This document shows, piece by piece, positions 1 to 8,096 of a stretch of DNA of 30,695 nucleotides. Positions within the stretch are counted from its first letter, which is position 1. Each line of letters starts with the position of its first letter. The position numbers and the translations under genes were made by a program. The notes under the pieces were generated by a model, which saw only the letters and a list, made by a program, of their open reading frames with translations, ran no database searches and was not told the DNA's origin. Source of the DNA: a virus; the IMG/VR virus record IMGVR_UViG_3300037485_000796, positions 1-30,695 of that record, one strand, 5' to 3'.

Positions 1-127
1 ATCAATTTGCTGCATTGGTAAAATCAATCGTTACCTCGATGAGTGTTGAGGTTGCAAAACAAATCGAATCGGTTAGAACTGAATTATCAGCTCAAATCGC
101 TGAGGTTAAAACCTCTCAAGTAGAAGT
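1..127. repeat. Left copy of 127-bp terminal direct repeat
   Basis: This stretch is identical to 30569-30695. It lies inside one continuous reading frame (the protease/scaffold gene), which reads through when the two ends are joined. A repeat of 127 bases is what a de Bruijn assembler with k = 127 leaves at the ends of a circular contig. I therefore read it as an assembly overlap of a circular or circularly permuted genome, not as a physical terminal repeat. Confidence 0.95.
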
Positions 128-233
128 AAAAGCATCTACAAAAGCAAAGCCCGAAGTTGCTCAAACTTCAAATTCAAACGTGAAATTGACACGTAATCAA
201 AAAATATTAAACAACATTAAAAATTTAAACTAA
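1..233 (+). CDS. C-terminal part of XkdF-like prohead protease/scaffold (continues from 29704)
   Basis: This is the last part of the gene that starts at 29704; the frame is open from base 1 and there is no true start here. Joining the two ends gives one protein of 365 aa. This segment encodes a Lys/Glu/Ala-rich, probably coiled-coil tail (SVEVAKQIESVRTELSAQIAE) and ends in a basic, Asn-rich stretch, as expected of a scaffold or delta-domain that lines the prohead interior. The stop at 231-233 is two bases before the capsid gene, so the two are almost certainly co-translated. The function is inferred from fusion to the protease and from position. Confidence 0.85.
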   Translation, partial: QFAALVKSIVTSMSVEVAKQIESVRTELSAQIAEVKTSQVEVKASTKAKPEVAQTSNSNVKLTRNQKILNNIKNLN

Positions 234-235
234 AA

Positions 236-1138
236 ATGGCTACAACTACAACTGTATCATCTAACTACTCCGGCCGTGACGCTGGAGTAATTATCGGTCA
301 AGCGTTCAAAACAATTGACACTATCGAAAAAAACGCGGTTACTATCGCTGAAAACGTAAATTACAAATTGTCTTTGCGTAAAATTGCCTACACTGACGGA
401 ACTACCGCTTACACTTGCGGATTTGCTCCTGCTGGGACTATCGTTTTAAACGAAAACTTAATCGAGCCTTTCAAATTCAAAAATGATTTTGACGTTTGTA
501 AAGAAGATTTTAGAGCTACATGGTCAGACGGTATCATGGGTGCAGGTGCTGCTAACTCAACCGCTCCAAGCGATATCATGGATGCAATCCAAGCTGAGGT
601 TTTGGGTGCTATCGGTGAAAAATTGGAGACTGACATTTGGCAGTCATCTACAAACTTCGACGGTTTCATTACTTTGTTTGATGCCGATGGAGATGTAAAC
701 AAGCCAACTGCTGACGCTGTTGTAAGTGAGTCAAACGTTTTGGCTAAGTATTTGAAACCTGCTTTGGCTGCTTTGCCAATCGCATTGAGAAATAAAGAGT
801 TAGTTTTCGCAGTATCTCCTGACGTTGCTCAATACTACGCTTTCTACTTGTCAACTCAAGGGATTGTTTACGGAAATGGTAACAACGACTTCGCTTTAAC
901 TTTCGGACGTCACACAATGACCGTATTAAACGGACTTCCTGCTAACTCAGTTGTTATCTACGAGCGTAAAAACTTAGTTTTTGCAACAGGTTTAACTGCT
1001 GACCACAATCAAGTTGCAATGGTTGACGAAGACGAAATCGGTTTATTGACTGGTAAAGTACGTGGTAAAGTAGTTTACAACGTAGGTGTTGGATATTACA
1101 ACCCTGAGGAAATCGTTTACTTGACTTACGAAGCATAA
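236..1138 (+). CDS. Major capsid protein
   Basis: A 300-aa protein directly after the protease/scaffold gene, the classical position of a major capsid protein. It begins with a Thr-rich MATTTTVSSNYSGRDAG segment. Residues 70-150 are mixed helix and strand (FKFKNDFDVCKEDFRATWSD, then a helical DIMDAIQAEVLGAIGEKLETDIW segment), and the C-terminal half is beta-rich, consistent with an HK97-type fold. Segments of this kind recur in capsid proteins of Bacteroidota phages. The length suits a mature HK97-fold shell protein without a built-in delta domain, which the upstream gene seems to supply. An intrinsic terminator follows 9 bases after the stop. The identity rests on context and general resemblance, not on a catalytic signature. 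Confidence 0.82.
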   Translation: MATTTTVSSNYSGRDAGVIIGQAFKTIDTIEKNAVTIAENVNYKLSLRKIAYTDGTTAYTCGFAPAGTIVLNENLIEPFKFKNDFDVCKEDFRATWSDGIMGAGAANSTAPSDIMDAIQAEVLGAIGEKLETDIWQSSTNFDGFITLFDADGDVNKPTADAVVSESNVLAKYLKPALAALPIALRNKELVFAVSPDVAQYYAFYLSTQGIVYGNGNNDFALTFGRHTMTVLNGLPANSVVIYERKNLVFATGLTADHNQVAMVDEDEIGLLTGKVRGKVVYNVGVGYYNPEEIVYLTYEA

Positions 1139-1146
1139 TACTAATA

Positions 1147-1176
1147 AAAACCGCCTCTTAATTGGGGCGGTTTTAA
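1147..1176 (+). terminator. Intrinsic terminator after capsid gene
   Basis: A perfect 9-bp stem AAAACCGCC / GGCGGTTTT (1147-1155 with 1166-1174) encloses a 10-nt loop. The T-rich right arm gives a short U run. It sits between the capsid gene and the next structural gene, so it probably sets a partial step-down after the capsid message. Confidence 0.85.
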
Positions 1177-1191
1177 ATACCTAAAATATAT

Positions 1192-1716
1192 ATGGCCTGT
1201 TTAATAACAAAGGGTAAATTATTGGGTTGCAAAGACCAACGCGGTGGGATTAAAAATTTGTATTTAGCAAATTTCGCCGAGTATGGTTATACTATTGCCG
1301 CTCAAGTATTGACCGACTTAGGAGATCTCGATGAGGTTTTCAAATATGAAGTAAAGGCTACAACAAACGCCTTAACCGAAACTGGTACTGTGTCGGAAGA
1401 CAACGGAACATTTTTAAACGCACAATCTTTGGCCGTAACTTTGCCAAAATTAGGCGCAGATTTACAAGCTCAAATCCAATTGATTTGCGCAGGACGTCCT
1501 CAAGTATTTGTTGAGGATTACAACGGTAACATCATGCTAATTGGTTTAACCAACGGCACGATGTCAAACTGCACAAAAGTAACAGGTGGAGCGGGTGGAG
1601 ACCTTAGCGGTTACACCTTGACAATCGCTGCTGAGGAGTCAAACTTATCGCCATTCTTGAGCGCGGGTATGGTAACGGCTCTTTATTCTTTGGTATCCGA
1701 GGCTGTTGTTTCTTAA
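1192..1716 (+). CDS. Probable virion protein, tail-tube-like
   Basis: A 174-aa protein placed alone between two terminators, right after the capsid gene, which suggests its own high expression level. The sequence is mostly beta-strand. A segment VEDYNGNIMLIGLTNG, followed by TGGAGGDLSGYTLTIAAEE, resembles the pattern in tube proteins of long-tailed phages, where a G-rich hairpin precedes a GYTLT-type strand. The start is the ATG at 1192, preceded by an AT-rich leader. I infer major tail tube or another abundant virion protein from fold pattern and context; no definitive motif is visible, and a capsid decoration protein is the main alternative. Confidence 0.5.
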   Translation: MACLITKGKLLGCKDQRGGIKNLYLANFAEYGYTIAAQVLTDLGDLDEVFKYEVKATTNALTETGTVSEDNGTFLNAQSLAVTLPKLGADLQAQIQLICAGRPQVFVEDYNGNIMLIGLTNGTMSNCTKVTGGAGGDLSGYTLTIAAEESNLSPFLSAGMVTALYSLVSEAVVS

Positions 1717-1740
1717 TTTCTTTCATAGTTTTGTCTCATT

Positions 1741-1766
1741 AAACGCTCCTTTTGGGGCGTTTTTTG
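1741..1766 (+). terminator. Intrinsic terminator
   Basis: A 9-bp stem AAACGCTCC / GGGGCGTTT (one G-T pair) closes a TTTT loop, and the hairpin runs straight into a T tract. It ends the 1192-1716 unit and is followed at once by a late-type upstream element, so it marks a boundary between transcription units. Confidence 0.88.
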
Positions 1767-1768
1767 TT

Positions 1769-1797
1769 ACAAATCAAATAAATTCAGTTATATAAGT
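1769..1797 (+). promoter_or_regulatory. Late bipartite element, copy 1
   Basis: ACAAATCA (1769-1776), a 7-nt spacer, TCAGTTAT (1784-1791) and a 6-nt gap to the ATG at 1798. The same two blocks with the same spacing occur at 22601 and 29675. The 18 bases 1783-1800 are identical to 22615-22632. It does not match the host-type TAnnTTTG box. It is either a phage-specific late promoter giving a very short or absent 5' leader, or a translation-initiation element. Confidence 0.65.
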
Positions 1798-2106
1798 ATG
1801 TGGACATTCAATTTAACTGCGCCTTATCAATTCCGTTGCATCCCCAGGGGGTACAATAGTGGCGAAATCACGTTTTTATTGCGTGACGAAACGCGAGATA
1901 TCACTCATACAATCGCAACAACTGCCGTTTATTATCAAAATAACGTCTTAGTTTTGATTTTTAACACGCCGATTTTAAAAGAGGGGCAATCGTTTGAGGT
2001 TACAATCAACGAAGACGACGAACTTATATATAGAGGCAAGGCATACGCTACGGCTCAAACTGATTTGGAGAATTTTGAACTCAATAACGGAGTTCTAAAA
2101 ATATAA
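1798..2106 (+). CDS. Hypothetical small beta-rich structural-region protein
   Basis: A 102-aa protein, first gene of the unit that follows the terminator at 1741 and ending 3 bases before the portal gene. It starts with MWTFNLTAPYQFRCIP and is dominated by alternating hydrophobic/polar strands (GEITFLLRDE, TAVYYQNNVLVLIFN), so a small beta-sandwich is likely. No catalytic motif, signal peptide or membrane segment is seen. Its place between virion genes suggests a minor head or connector component, but I do not recognise the family. Confidence 0.75.
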   Translation: MWTFNLTAPYQFRCIPRGYNSGEITFLLRDETRDITHTIATTAVYYQNNVLVLIFNTPILKEGQSFEVTINEDDELIYRGKAYATAQTDLENFELNNGVLKI

Positions 2107-2109
2107 TAT

Positions 2110-4014
2110 ATGGACAAACTACAAGTTATTAACCTATCGAATTACATCCGCCCCGAGATTAAAGAGGTGAGCGGTAAAAAATGGGTATTAAACGGCGAGC
2201 GAAACTCGTTTTATCAAACTATAATAGACGCCTATAACGGATCGCCAACAAATTCGGCGGTCATCGATAGTTATTCGCAGTTCATTTATGGTAAAGGATT
2301 GACCTCAAAAGACAAAGCCAAAAAGCCAAGCGAGTGGGCCGCGATTATATCGCTGCTTTCTAAAAAAGATTTGCGTAAAATATGCAAGGATTTTCAAATG
2401 TTTGGCGAGGCATCTTTGGAGCTTAAATATGTAAACAATAAAATTCAACGCTGCTTTCATATTGCAAAGCAACGCATCGCTCCCGAAGTAGCAAACGAGG
2501 AGGGCGATATCGTTGGGTATTATTACTCGTATGATTTCAGCAATGTAAACAAATATAAACCCGAACGCTTTGACGCGTTTGGATACGGCGAAGGCTCAGG
2601 CGAACGCTCCGAGATTTACGTTATTCACGATTATCAAGTAGGTCAATTTTATTATAGTAACCCCTCTTACGTATCGGGCCTTTCGTGGGCAGCCATGGAG
2701 AACGAAATAAGTAATTATTCAGTCAACCATATTCAAAATGGGTTGAGCTTCGGCCACATTATAAATATGAACGCGGGAGTGCAACCGAGTGAGGAGACAA
2801 TTATGCTCAACACCCAAGCGATACGTCAACACTTAACAGGCAGCTCAAACGCGGGCAAATTCTTTTTGAATTGGAACGATAGCAAAGAGAGTGAAATCAC
2901 AATCAGTAATTTAGAGGTTAGCGACGCACACCAACAGTATGCGTATTTAAGTGCGGAGGCAAGGCAACAACTTTGCACGGCCCACAAATTGACCTCGCCA
3001 ATGTTGGTGGGTATAAAAGAGGCGAGCGGATTTAGCTCAACTGCTGACGAAATTAAAGTCGGGTTTGAGGAGTTAATGATAAATGTAATCAAACCAAAAC
3101 AAGAGGTAATCTTGGACTCGTTAATGGAGATTTTTGCCGTTAATGGATTGACTTTACAATTAGACTTCGAGAGCTTAAGAGCTGAGGACATCGTTGTAAG
3201 CGATGCAATAGGAATAGACAAAGCAGCAAGCGACGCGGCGGTATCTTACAACGGTGCGCAAATCGCAAGCGCGATTGATATTTTCGCCAAAGTAAAAGAG
3301 GGTATTTTGACAACTGAGCAAGCGATTGTTTTCCTTGTTCAATTCTTAAACATCCCAGCACAAGTTGCCCAAGCGTTATTCTCACAACAGGCCGCAGCGG
3401 TTACTCAATTAAGTCAACACGTTTGTTGTTCAAAAGATGACAACGGCCTTTCGGAAGTAGCTGACGCGCTTATCGAGATGGGCGAAATTGTAGACGAGGA
3501 CGAGTGGGTTGAGGTTGATGCAATACCAGTGCAAGGCGATTTAGAGATTAACGAAATAACTTTGAATTTAGCCAAGTCATTTGCGAGCTTTCCAAACGTA
3601 ACGAGCGAACAGGATACGATGTTATTTAAAATCCGCTATACTTACGAGGGAAGTTTAGGCGCTGAGCGTGACTTTTGCCAAAAAATGGTAAGCGCGGGGC
3701 GTACTTATCGCAAAGAGGATATCACTATTGCAGGCTCAAAAGGAGTGAATAAAGGATTTGGCCCACAAGGAGCGGACGATTATAGCATTTGGCTCTATAA
3801 AGGTGGGGTAAATTGCAATCATTTTTGGATGCGAAAAATATATTTGCGTCGAAATAACAAACAATTAAGCGTAAACGAGGCGCGAAAAATGATTTTAGAC
3901 CTCGATCCTGCTGACCGACCAATGGCACAATGGCAACAAAACGAGCCACAAGTTGCGCAAACCGCGTCGGAGTCAAACAATTTTTGGTCACTAACTCCAA
4001 ACTATCGTCAATAA
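2110..4014 (+). CDS. Portal protein with extra C-terminal domain
   Basis: A 634-aa protein. Residues 1-400 have portal features: an N-terminal segment with YNGSPTNSAVIDSYSQFIYG, a central YYYSYDFSN region with VIHDYQVGQFYYSNPSYVSGLSW, and the long-helix segment LSAEARQQLCTAHKLTSPMLVGIKEASGFSS followed by IKPKQEVILDSLMEIF, which is characteristic of SPP1/HK97-type portals. Portals form the dodecameric ring for DNA entry. Beyond about residue 500 there is an extra domain (FKIRYTYEG at 506; YKGGVNCNHFW at 563-573) after a long acidic linker. The C-x-H-x-W arrangement recalls C-terminal parts of minor head proteins, so this may be a portal fused to a second head component. The stop overlaps the next start (TAATG). 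Confidence 0.82.
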   Translation: MDKLQVINLSNYIRPEIKEVSGKKWVLNGERNSFYQTIIDAYNGSPTNSAVIDSYSQFIYGKGLTSKDKAKKPSEWAAIISLLSKKDLRKICKDFQMFGEASLELKYVNNKIQRCFHIAKQRIAPEVANEEGDIVGYYYSYDFSNVNKYKPERFDAFGYGEGSGERSEIYVIHDYQVGQFYYSNPSYVSGLSWAAMENEISNYSVNHIQNGLSFGHIINMNAGVQPSEETIMLNTQAIRQHLTGSSNAGKFFLNWNDSKESEITISNLEVSDAHQQYAYLSAEARQQLCTAHKLTSPMLVGIKEASGFSSTADEIKVGFEELMINVIKPKQEVILDSLMEIFAVNGLTLQLDFESLRAEDIVVSDAIGIDKAASDAAVSYNGAQIASAIDIFAKVKEGILTTEQAIVFLVQFLNIPAQVAQALFSQQAAAVTQLSQHVCCSKDDNGLSEVADALIEMGEIVDEDEWVEVDAIPVQGDLEINEITLNLAKSFASFPNVTSEQDTMLFKIRYTYEGSLGAERDFCQKMVSAGRTYRKEDITIAGSKGVNKGFGPQGADDYSIWLYKGGVNCNHFWMRKIYLRRNNKQLSVNEARKMILDLDPADRPMAQWQQNEPQVAQTASESNNFWSLTPNYRQ

Positions 4015-4523
4015 TGGCAACTATTATACTTTTAAAAGAAAACGAACTCACAAAAAACACCCTATTGGGGGGTAATATTGATATTGACCTCTATATTCCC
4101 TGTATCGCAGACGCTCAGCGCACGCGATTAGAGGAGATTTTAGGGGAGACTTTATACAATAAGATTTGCGAGGACTTCGATAACGACGATTTAGTGGACG
4201 AATACCTAACTTTGTACGAAGATTATATCAAACCTTTTTTAATCTCGCAGAGCGCAGTTGAGTACCTCCTAATCGGGGCTTACAAAGTAAACAACAACGG
4301 TATATTTAAGGCCCAACCTGATAACTCGGTAGCGGTTGACAAGACCGAAGTTGATTATTTGGTAAATAATATGCGAATGAAGGCGGAAATGTATCAGGCG
4401 CGAATGGAGAAATGGCTTTGTCGTTTCCCTTTGCCCGAGTATAGAAGTAGCTCAAACAATATAGTTAACCCAATCCGCACGCGTTTGGTGTGTGGCAAAT
4501 GGTGGCTTGATAACCCATACTAA
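4014..4523 (+). CDS. Head-tail connector-like protein (DUF6712-like)
   Basis: A 169-aa protein. I chose the ATG at 4014, which overlaps the portal stop (TAATG), over an upstream in-frame start at 3930 that would overlap the portal gene by 84 bases. The N-terminal half has the pattern DIDLYIPCIADAQRTRLEEILGETLYNKICEDF, then a helical LTLYEDYIKPFLISQSAVEYLL segment. This resembles the small, mostly helical adaptor proteins (gp6/gp15 type) that dock under the portal, and the Bacteroidota phage family DUF6712. Position directly after the portal supports a head-completion role. Residues near the C-terminus are Arg/Trp-rich. Confidence 0.7.
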   Translation: MATIILLKENELTKNTLLGGNIDIDLYIPCIADAQRTRLEEILGETLYNKICEDFDNDDLVDEYLTLYEDYIKPFLISQSAVEYLLIGAYKVNNNGIFKAQPDNSVAVDKTEVDYLVNNMRMKAEMYQARMEKWLCRFPLPEYRSSSNNIVNPIRTRLVCGKWWLDNPY

Positions 4524-4527
4524 ATAT

Positions 4528-4662
4528 ATGCGCAAAACCGACAAGAGAACCGAGGAAAACATCAAAAAATTAAAACTATTCTTAAATGGCATCGACACTA
4601 AACTTCACGACAAAAAGGGGGGATACCTTCAAACAAACGGACTTTCAAATAAACGTAAATGA
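4528..4662 (+). CDS. Possible tiny basic protein
   Basis: An ATG 5 bases after the connector stop opens a 44-codon frame (MRKTDKRTEENIKKLKLFL...). The first half is Lys-rich and helical, but the frame overlaps the start of the next gene by 77 bases. It would fill the otherwise empty 62-base gap. The overlap part has no obvious coding pattern of its own, so this is only a possible gene. Confidence 0.3.
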   Translation: MRKTDKRTEENIKKLKLFLNGIDTKLHDKKGGYLQTNGLSNKRK

Positions 4663-4909
4663 AGTCCCTCTTAACTTAACAGGTGGCGATGTTAAAATGC
4701 AACTCAGAAAAGAGCCAGGGGGAGTTGTTGCTTTGGAGGTGCCAATCACTATTTTCGACGCGGTAAACGGAGAGTTTTGTATCGATGAGCAAATCATTGA
4801 TATTCAAGCCTGCTCCTATCGTTACGATATACAAATCACTCAAGCGAGTGGCGAGGTCGACACCTGGATAAGTGGACTCTTTACAGTAACCGACGATATT
4901 ACACGATAA
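4586..4909 (+). CDS. Small beta-rich protein, BppU-N-like
   Basis: A 107-aa protein starting MASTLNFTTKRGDTFKQTDF. The pattern RGDTF...F.I.VN..PLNLTGGDVKMQLRK, then strands ending in DTWISGLFTVTDD, resembles the N-terminal immunoglobulin-like domain of baseplate upper proteins of the BppU type. Such domains anchor receptor-binding fibres to the tail tip. The gene ends 2 bases before the large fibre gene, which fits a fibre anchor. The family link is by eye and moderate. Confidence 0.6.
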   Translation: MASTLNFTTKRGDTFKQTDFQINVNEVPLNLTGGDVKMQLRKEPGGVVALEVPITIFDAVNGEFCIDEQIIDIQACSYRYDIQITQASGEVDTWISGLFTVTDDITR

Positions 4910-4911
4910 GC

Positions 4912-7695
4912 ATGGCGGACAATGTAAACATTATAGTACAAGATACTATCAACGACATCGTCGTAAATGCTGCGGTTATAGTTGAGACGATTGACATCAA
5001 CGTACAAGCTGCGGTCGATGTGGTTGAGATTATAGCAAACCCAAATAACTACGTTGTAAATATCAATCGTATTATTGGCGAGCAGGTGCAATCGGATTGG
5101 GATCAAGCGGACGACCAAGCTCCCGACTATATAAAAAACAAACCGACAATCCCAACTGCAACTAGCGACCTTACTAACGATGGCGAGGATGGCATCAATC
5201 CCTTTATAACGGCTGCCGATGTAACGGCGCAAGTCAATTCGGATTGGGATGCAACGAGCGGCGTGGCTGAGATATTAAACAAGCCGACAATCCCTACAAA
5301 TACAAGCGACCTTGTAAACGATGGCGAGAATGGAGTTGATCCGTTTATAACGGCTGCCGACGTGCCAGCTTCGGTTACATCGGTGGGCCTTACAATGCCC
5401 TCAGCGTTTAGCGTAGCGAATAGTCCTATAACTTCAAGTGGGGATATAGCAGTTACAGGTGCGGGCGTGGTTAGTCAATACGTGCGAGGCGATGGCTCAC
5501 TTGCAAACTTCCCTACTTCAACAGGTGGCGGAGCGTCTTTGTCTTTTTACTTAAACGGCTCAGTTTCGCAAGGCACAATTGGTGGGGTTGCGTTTAGGGA
5601 GATGGATAGAACTCCAATCTTAGGGGCTGGTACTGATTTTACAATTGCAGCAAACGGATATATTCAATCATTTATAACGGACGCTAACGTACCTAATTTA
5701 TTGGAAATTCCTGCGGGTAATTGGAACTTTGAGACCTATTTTAGCGCGTCAAGTGGTGGCGGTAGCCCTTCGTTTTATGTTGAATTATACAAGTGGAACG
5801 GCACGACTTTATCTTTGATAGCGTCAAACTCAGCAACACCCGAAGGCATTACAAACGGCACGGCAATTGATTTATACGTGAGTGCGTTAGCAGTGCCACA
5901 AACTACGCTATTAGCTACGGATAGGTTGGCGATAAGAATATATGTAACACACTCAGGGCGCACAATTAAACTGCATACTGAAAACAGTCATTTGTGCCAA
6001 GTGATTACAACATTTTCGACAGGGTTGACTGCATTAAATGGATTGACTACGCAAGTGCAATCATTTGCAACAGGCACAAGCGGAACGGACTTCGGTATAA
6101 GTTCAGCGACAAGTACTCACACATTTAATCTACCTACGGCATCGGCTGCAAATCGTGGGGCGTTATCGTCTACGGATTGGACAACTTTTAACGGCAAATT
6201 CACACTTCCTGCACTTACAAGCGGCAGCGTTTTATTTTCAAATGGCACGACCATAGCGCAAGACAATGCGAACTTATTTTGGGATGACACGAATAATCGT
6301 TTAGGGATTGGAACAACAGCTCCTGCTCAAAGATTGACGGTTATAGGTGTAGCTTCAACAGCACCAACCAACTCAACGTGGATTAGTTCGGGAAGTCCTA
6401 TCGGCTCTTTCTATGGAGAGGGAGCAATTGGCAATATGGATTTTTTCATAGGTGGTGCATCTTCAACTGCTTCAGCACGACCTGTTTTAATAGGCAGAAA
6501 ATCGGGTGGAACATTAGCTGTTCCTACTGCTCTTGTGAATGGAGATAGTGTATTTTCGTTTTTATCTTCGGGTTATAGCGGAACACAATTTCTGAACACA
6601 GCCTCAATCAATATGATTGTTGACGGAGTTGTTAGTACAACATCAGTTCCACAAGCCATCACATTTGAAACAGGTACAACTTCAAGAGCAGAAAGAATGC
6701 GAATTTTTTCAAATGGTAACATCGCTATAAACACCACAACCGACGCAGGCTATAAATTAGATGTAAACGGCCCGGTGAGGATTCAAGACAATTTTTCAAT
6801 AAGTAGTGGTTTTTCAATATTAAGTTTGGGCAATAATGTAAATCTTCGCTCAAATTTAATAGGTGGTTCGGGATATGTAGTTAACGCACAATCTTACAAC
6901 ACATTAAATTCATCAAGTAACGAGCAAGGATTTGGAGTATTTACGGGAATATACGCGCCAACATCTGTAAGCGGCACACCTTCCTTTAATGCTTTAAAAT
7001 TAACTCCAACAATCAACCAAACAGGTGGCGCAAACGGAATAACAAGAGGTCTTTACATTAACCCTACTTTAACGGCTGCTGCTGATTTTAGAGCGATTGA
7101 AAATAGTGTAGGCAAAGTTTGTTTAAATACTACTTCGGGTAACACTATGATTGGCACCACAACCGACGCAGGGTATCGCTTAGACGTAAACGGCACGGCG
7201 AGGGTGAGTGGGAACGCTACATTTGGAACGCTTGGAACAGGCACGGGAATGTTTTGGGATAACACGAATAATAGGTTGGGTATTGGAACGAATGCTCCTT
7301 ATTCAAGATTTACAATCTACGGAGCTCTTTCAACATCTACTTCTCAGATAAGTATTGTAAATAGTGAAGGAGGACATTCTATTATACGTTCAGGGATAGC
7401 AGGAGTAAATAATACAGGTATTAGCTTAATTACAGCAAGTTTAGATGGTAGTAGTCAGGTTACAAGAATGGTTATTAATGCATCAGGAAACGTACTAATA
7501 AACACCACAACCGACGTTGCAAGTTCAAAACTAACTATTGAAAGTACAACTCAAGGCTTCCTACCACCGAGAATGACCACCACGCAAAAGAACGCAATAG
7601 CTACACCCGCAGCGGGATTGGTTGTTTACGATAGTACACTTGGGAAACTATGCGTTAGAGGCGCAGCAGCTTGGGAAACAATAACATCAATATAA
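4912..7695 (+). CDS. Tail fibre / receptor-binding protein
   Basis: A 927-aa protein. Residues 1-55 form an Ile/Val-rich N-terminal region that may anchor it to the tail. Residues 60-150 hold two copies of a ~45-aa unit (SDWDQ...NKPTIPT.TSDL.NDGE.G..PFITAADV), common in Bacteroidota phage fibres. A Ser/Gly/Thr-rich shaft follows, with repeated segments FWDDTNNRLGIGTTAP / FWDNTNNRLGIGTNAP and TTTDAGYKLDVNG / TTTDAGYRLDVNG. The C-terminus (GFLPPRMTTTQKNAI...YDSTLGKLCVRG) is a trimerisation-type tip found in many fibres of this phylum. It probably decides host range. Repeats are visible at DNA level, giving material for recombination. The downstream small proteins may assist assembly. Confidence 0.85.
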   Translation: MADNVNIIVQDTINDIVVNAAVIVETIDINVQAAVDVVEIIANPNNYVVNINRIIGEQVQSDWDQADDQAPDYIKNKPTIPTATSDLTNDGEDGINPFITAADVTAQVNSDWDATSGVAEILNKPTIPTNTSDLVNDGENGVDPFITAADVPASVTSVGLTMPSAFSVANSPITSSGDIAVTGAGVVSQYVRGDGSLANFPTSTGGGASLSFYLNGSVSQGTIGGVAFREMDRTPILGAGTDFTIAANGYIQSFITDANVPNLLEIPAGNWNFETYFSASSGGGSPSFYVELYKWNGTTLSLIASNSATPEGITNGTAIDLYVSALAVPQTTLLATDRLAIRIYVTHSGRTIKLHTENSHLCQVITTFSTGLTALNGLTTQVQSFATGTSGTDFGISSATSTHTFNLPTASAANRGALSSTDWTTFNGKFTLPALTSGSVLFSNGTTIAQDNANLFWDDTNNRLGIGTTAPAQRLTVIGVASTAPTNSTWISSGSPIGSFYGEGAIGNMDFFIGGASSTASARPVLIGRKSGGTLAVPTALVNGDSVFSFLSSGYSGTQFLNTASINMIVDGVVSTTSVPQAITFETGTTSRAERMRIFSNGNIAINTTTDAGYKLDVNGPVRIQDNFSISSGFSILSLGNNVNLRSNLIGGSGYVVNAQSYNTLNSSSNEQGFGVFTGIYAPTSVSGTPSFNALKLTPTINQTGGANGITRGLYINPTLTAAADFRAIENSVGKVCLNTTSGNTMIGTTTDAGYRLDVNGTARVSGNATFGTLGTGTGMFWDNTNNRLGIGTNAPYSRFTIYGALSTSTSQISIVNSEGGHSIIRSGIAGVNNTGISLITASLDGSSQVTRMVINASGNVLINTTTDVASSKLTIESTTQGFLPPRMTTTQKNAIATPAAGLVVYDSTLGKLCVRGAAAWETITSI
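5089..5370 (+). repeat. Two tandem ~45-codon repeats in fibre gene
   Basis: Two diverged copies begin near 5089 and 5236. Shared landmarks are AATCGGATTGGGAT / AATTCGGATTGGGAT, AAACCGACAATCCC / AAGCCGACAATCCC, and TTTATAACGGCTGCCGA in both. They encode the SDWD...PFITAADV units. The similarity at synonymous sites suggests recent or recombination-maintained duplication. Confidence 0.75.
6733..7516 (+). repeat. Three dispersed repeats in fibre shaft
   Basis: The 13-mer ACCACAACCGACG occurs at 6733, 7156 and 7504. The first two are followed by related sequence for about 35 more bases (encoding DAGYKLDVNG and DAGYRLDVNG). A second pair, GAATAATCGTTTAGGGATTGGAAC near 6291 and its variant near 7266, also encodes shaft units. 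Blocks between them differ, as in modular fibre shafts. Confidence 0.7.
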
Positions 7696-7705
7696 ATAAA
7701 TAAAA

Positions 7706-7957
7706 ATGGCACAAATTCAACCGATTGATTTCCCCTTTACAGGCGAAGCAACAATTTTAAAAGTTTTAATACTTAACTTTGAAACGACAGCAACAACTTG
7801 CACAACCTACAACGAGTTACTAACCGACGAAGGTGTAATGTGCGCTAATTGGAATTACACGCTAACCGACGACGAGTTTGCAGCGTGGGGCGAGGATAAC
7901 ACTTGGGTGGAAACTTGCGTAGCAAAAGACAAAAATATCACAATTTTAAGCTATTAA
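7706..7957 (+). CDS. Hypothetical protein downstream of fibre
   Basis: An 83-aa acidic protein 10 bases after the fibre gene. It starts MAQIQPIDFPFTGEATILKVLILN and contains a helical LTDDEFAAWGEDNTWVETCVAKD segment and three cysteines. No membrane segment is seen. Small proteins with a T(D)xEFxxWGxDN-type stretch often follow fibre or adhesin genes in Bacteroidota phages, so a fibre-associated or assembly role is possible. That is an inference from location only. Confidence 0.75.
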   Translation: MAQIQPIDFPFTGEATILKVLILNFETTATTCTTYNELLTDEGVMCANWNYTLTDDEFAAWGEDNTWVETCVAKDKNITILSY

Positions 7958-7958
7958 T

Positions 7959-8096
7959 ATGGAGGAGTTACAAGTAATTAAACAAGCGATTGAAATCGCA
8001 GTAAAAGCGGGAGTTTATCAAATGGCCGATGTTGTGGCTTTGTCACAAATATTGGATAAATTAGAGACAAAACTAAAAGAAAATGCAGACGATTAA
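7959..8096 (+). CDS. Small helical protein, 45 aa
   Basis: The ATG at 7959 follows the previous stop by one base (TAATATG), and the stop overlaps the next gene by 14 bases, as in the tightly packed genes around it. The product (MEELQVIKQAIEIAVKAGVYQMADVVAL...) is one or two amphipathic helices ending in a charged KLETKLKENADD tail. I know short proteins of this style beside the lysis genes of Bacteroidota phages, but no function is established. It may work with the holin. Confidence 0.72.
   Translation: MEELQVIKQAIEIAVKAGVYQMADVVALSQILDKLETKLKENADD

Noticed and set aside
1-127. The identical ends read as a true terminal repeat of the virion DNA
   Set aside because: Exactly 127 bases, inside a coding frame, is the usual k-mer overlap of a circular assembly; nothing marks it as a packaging end.
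5089-7516. CRISPR array or diversity-generating retroelement in the fibre region
   Set aside because: Repeats are in-frame protein modules, not equal repeats with spacers. No reverse transcriptase or template/variable repeat pair is visible.
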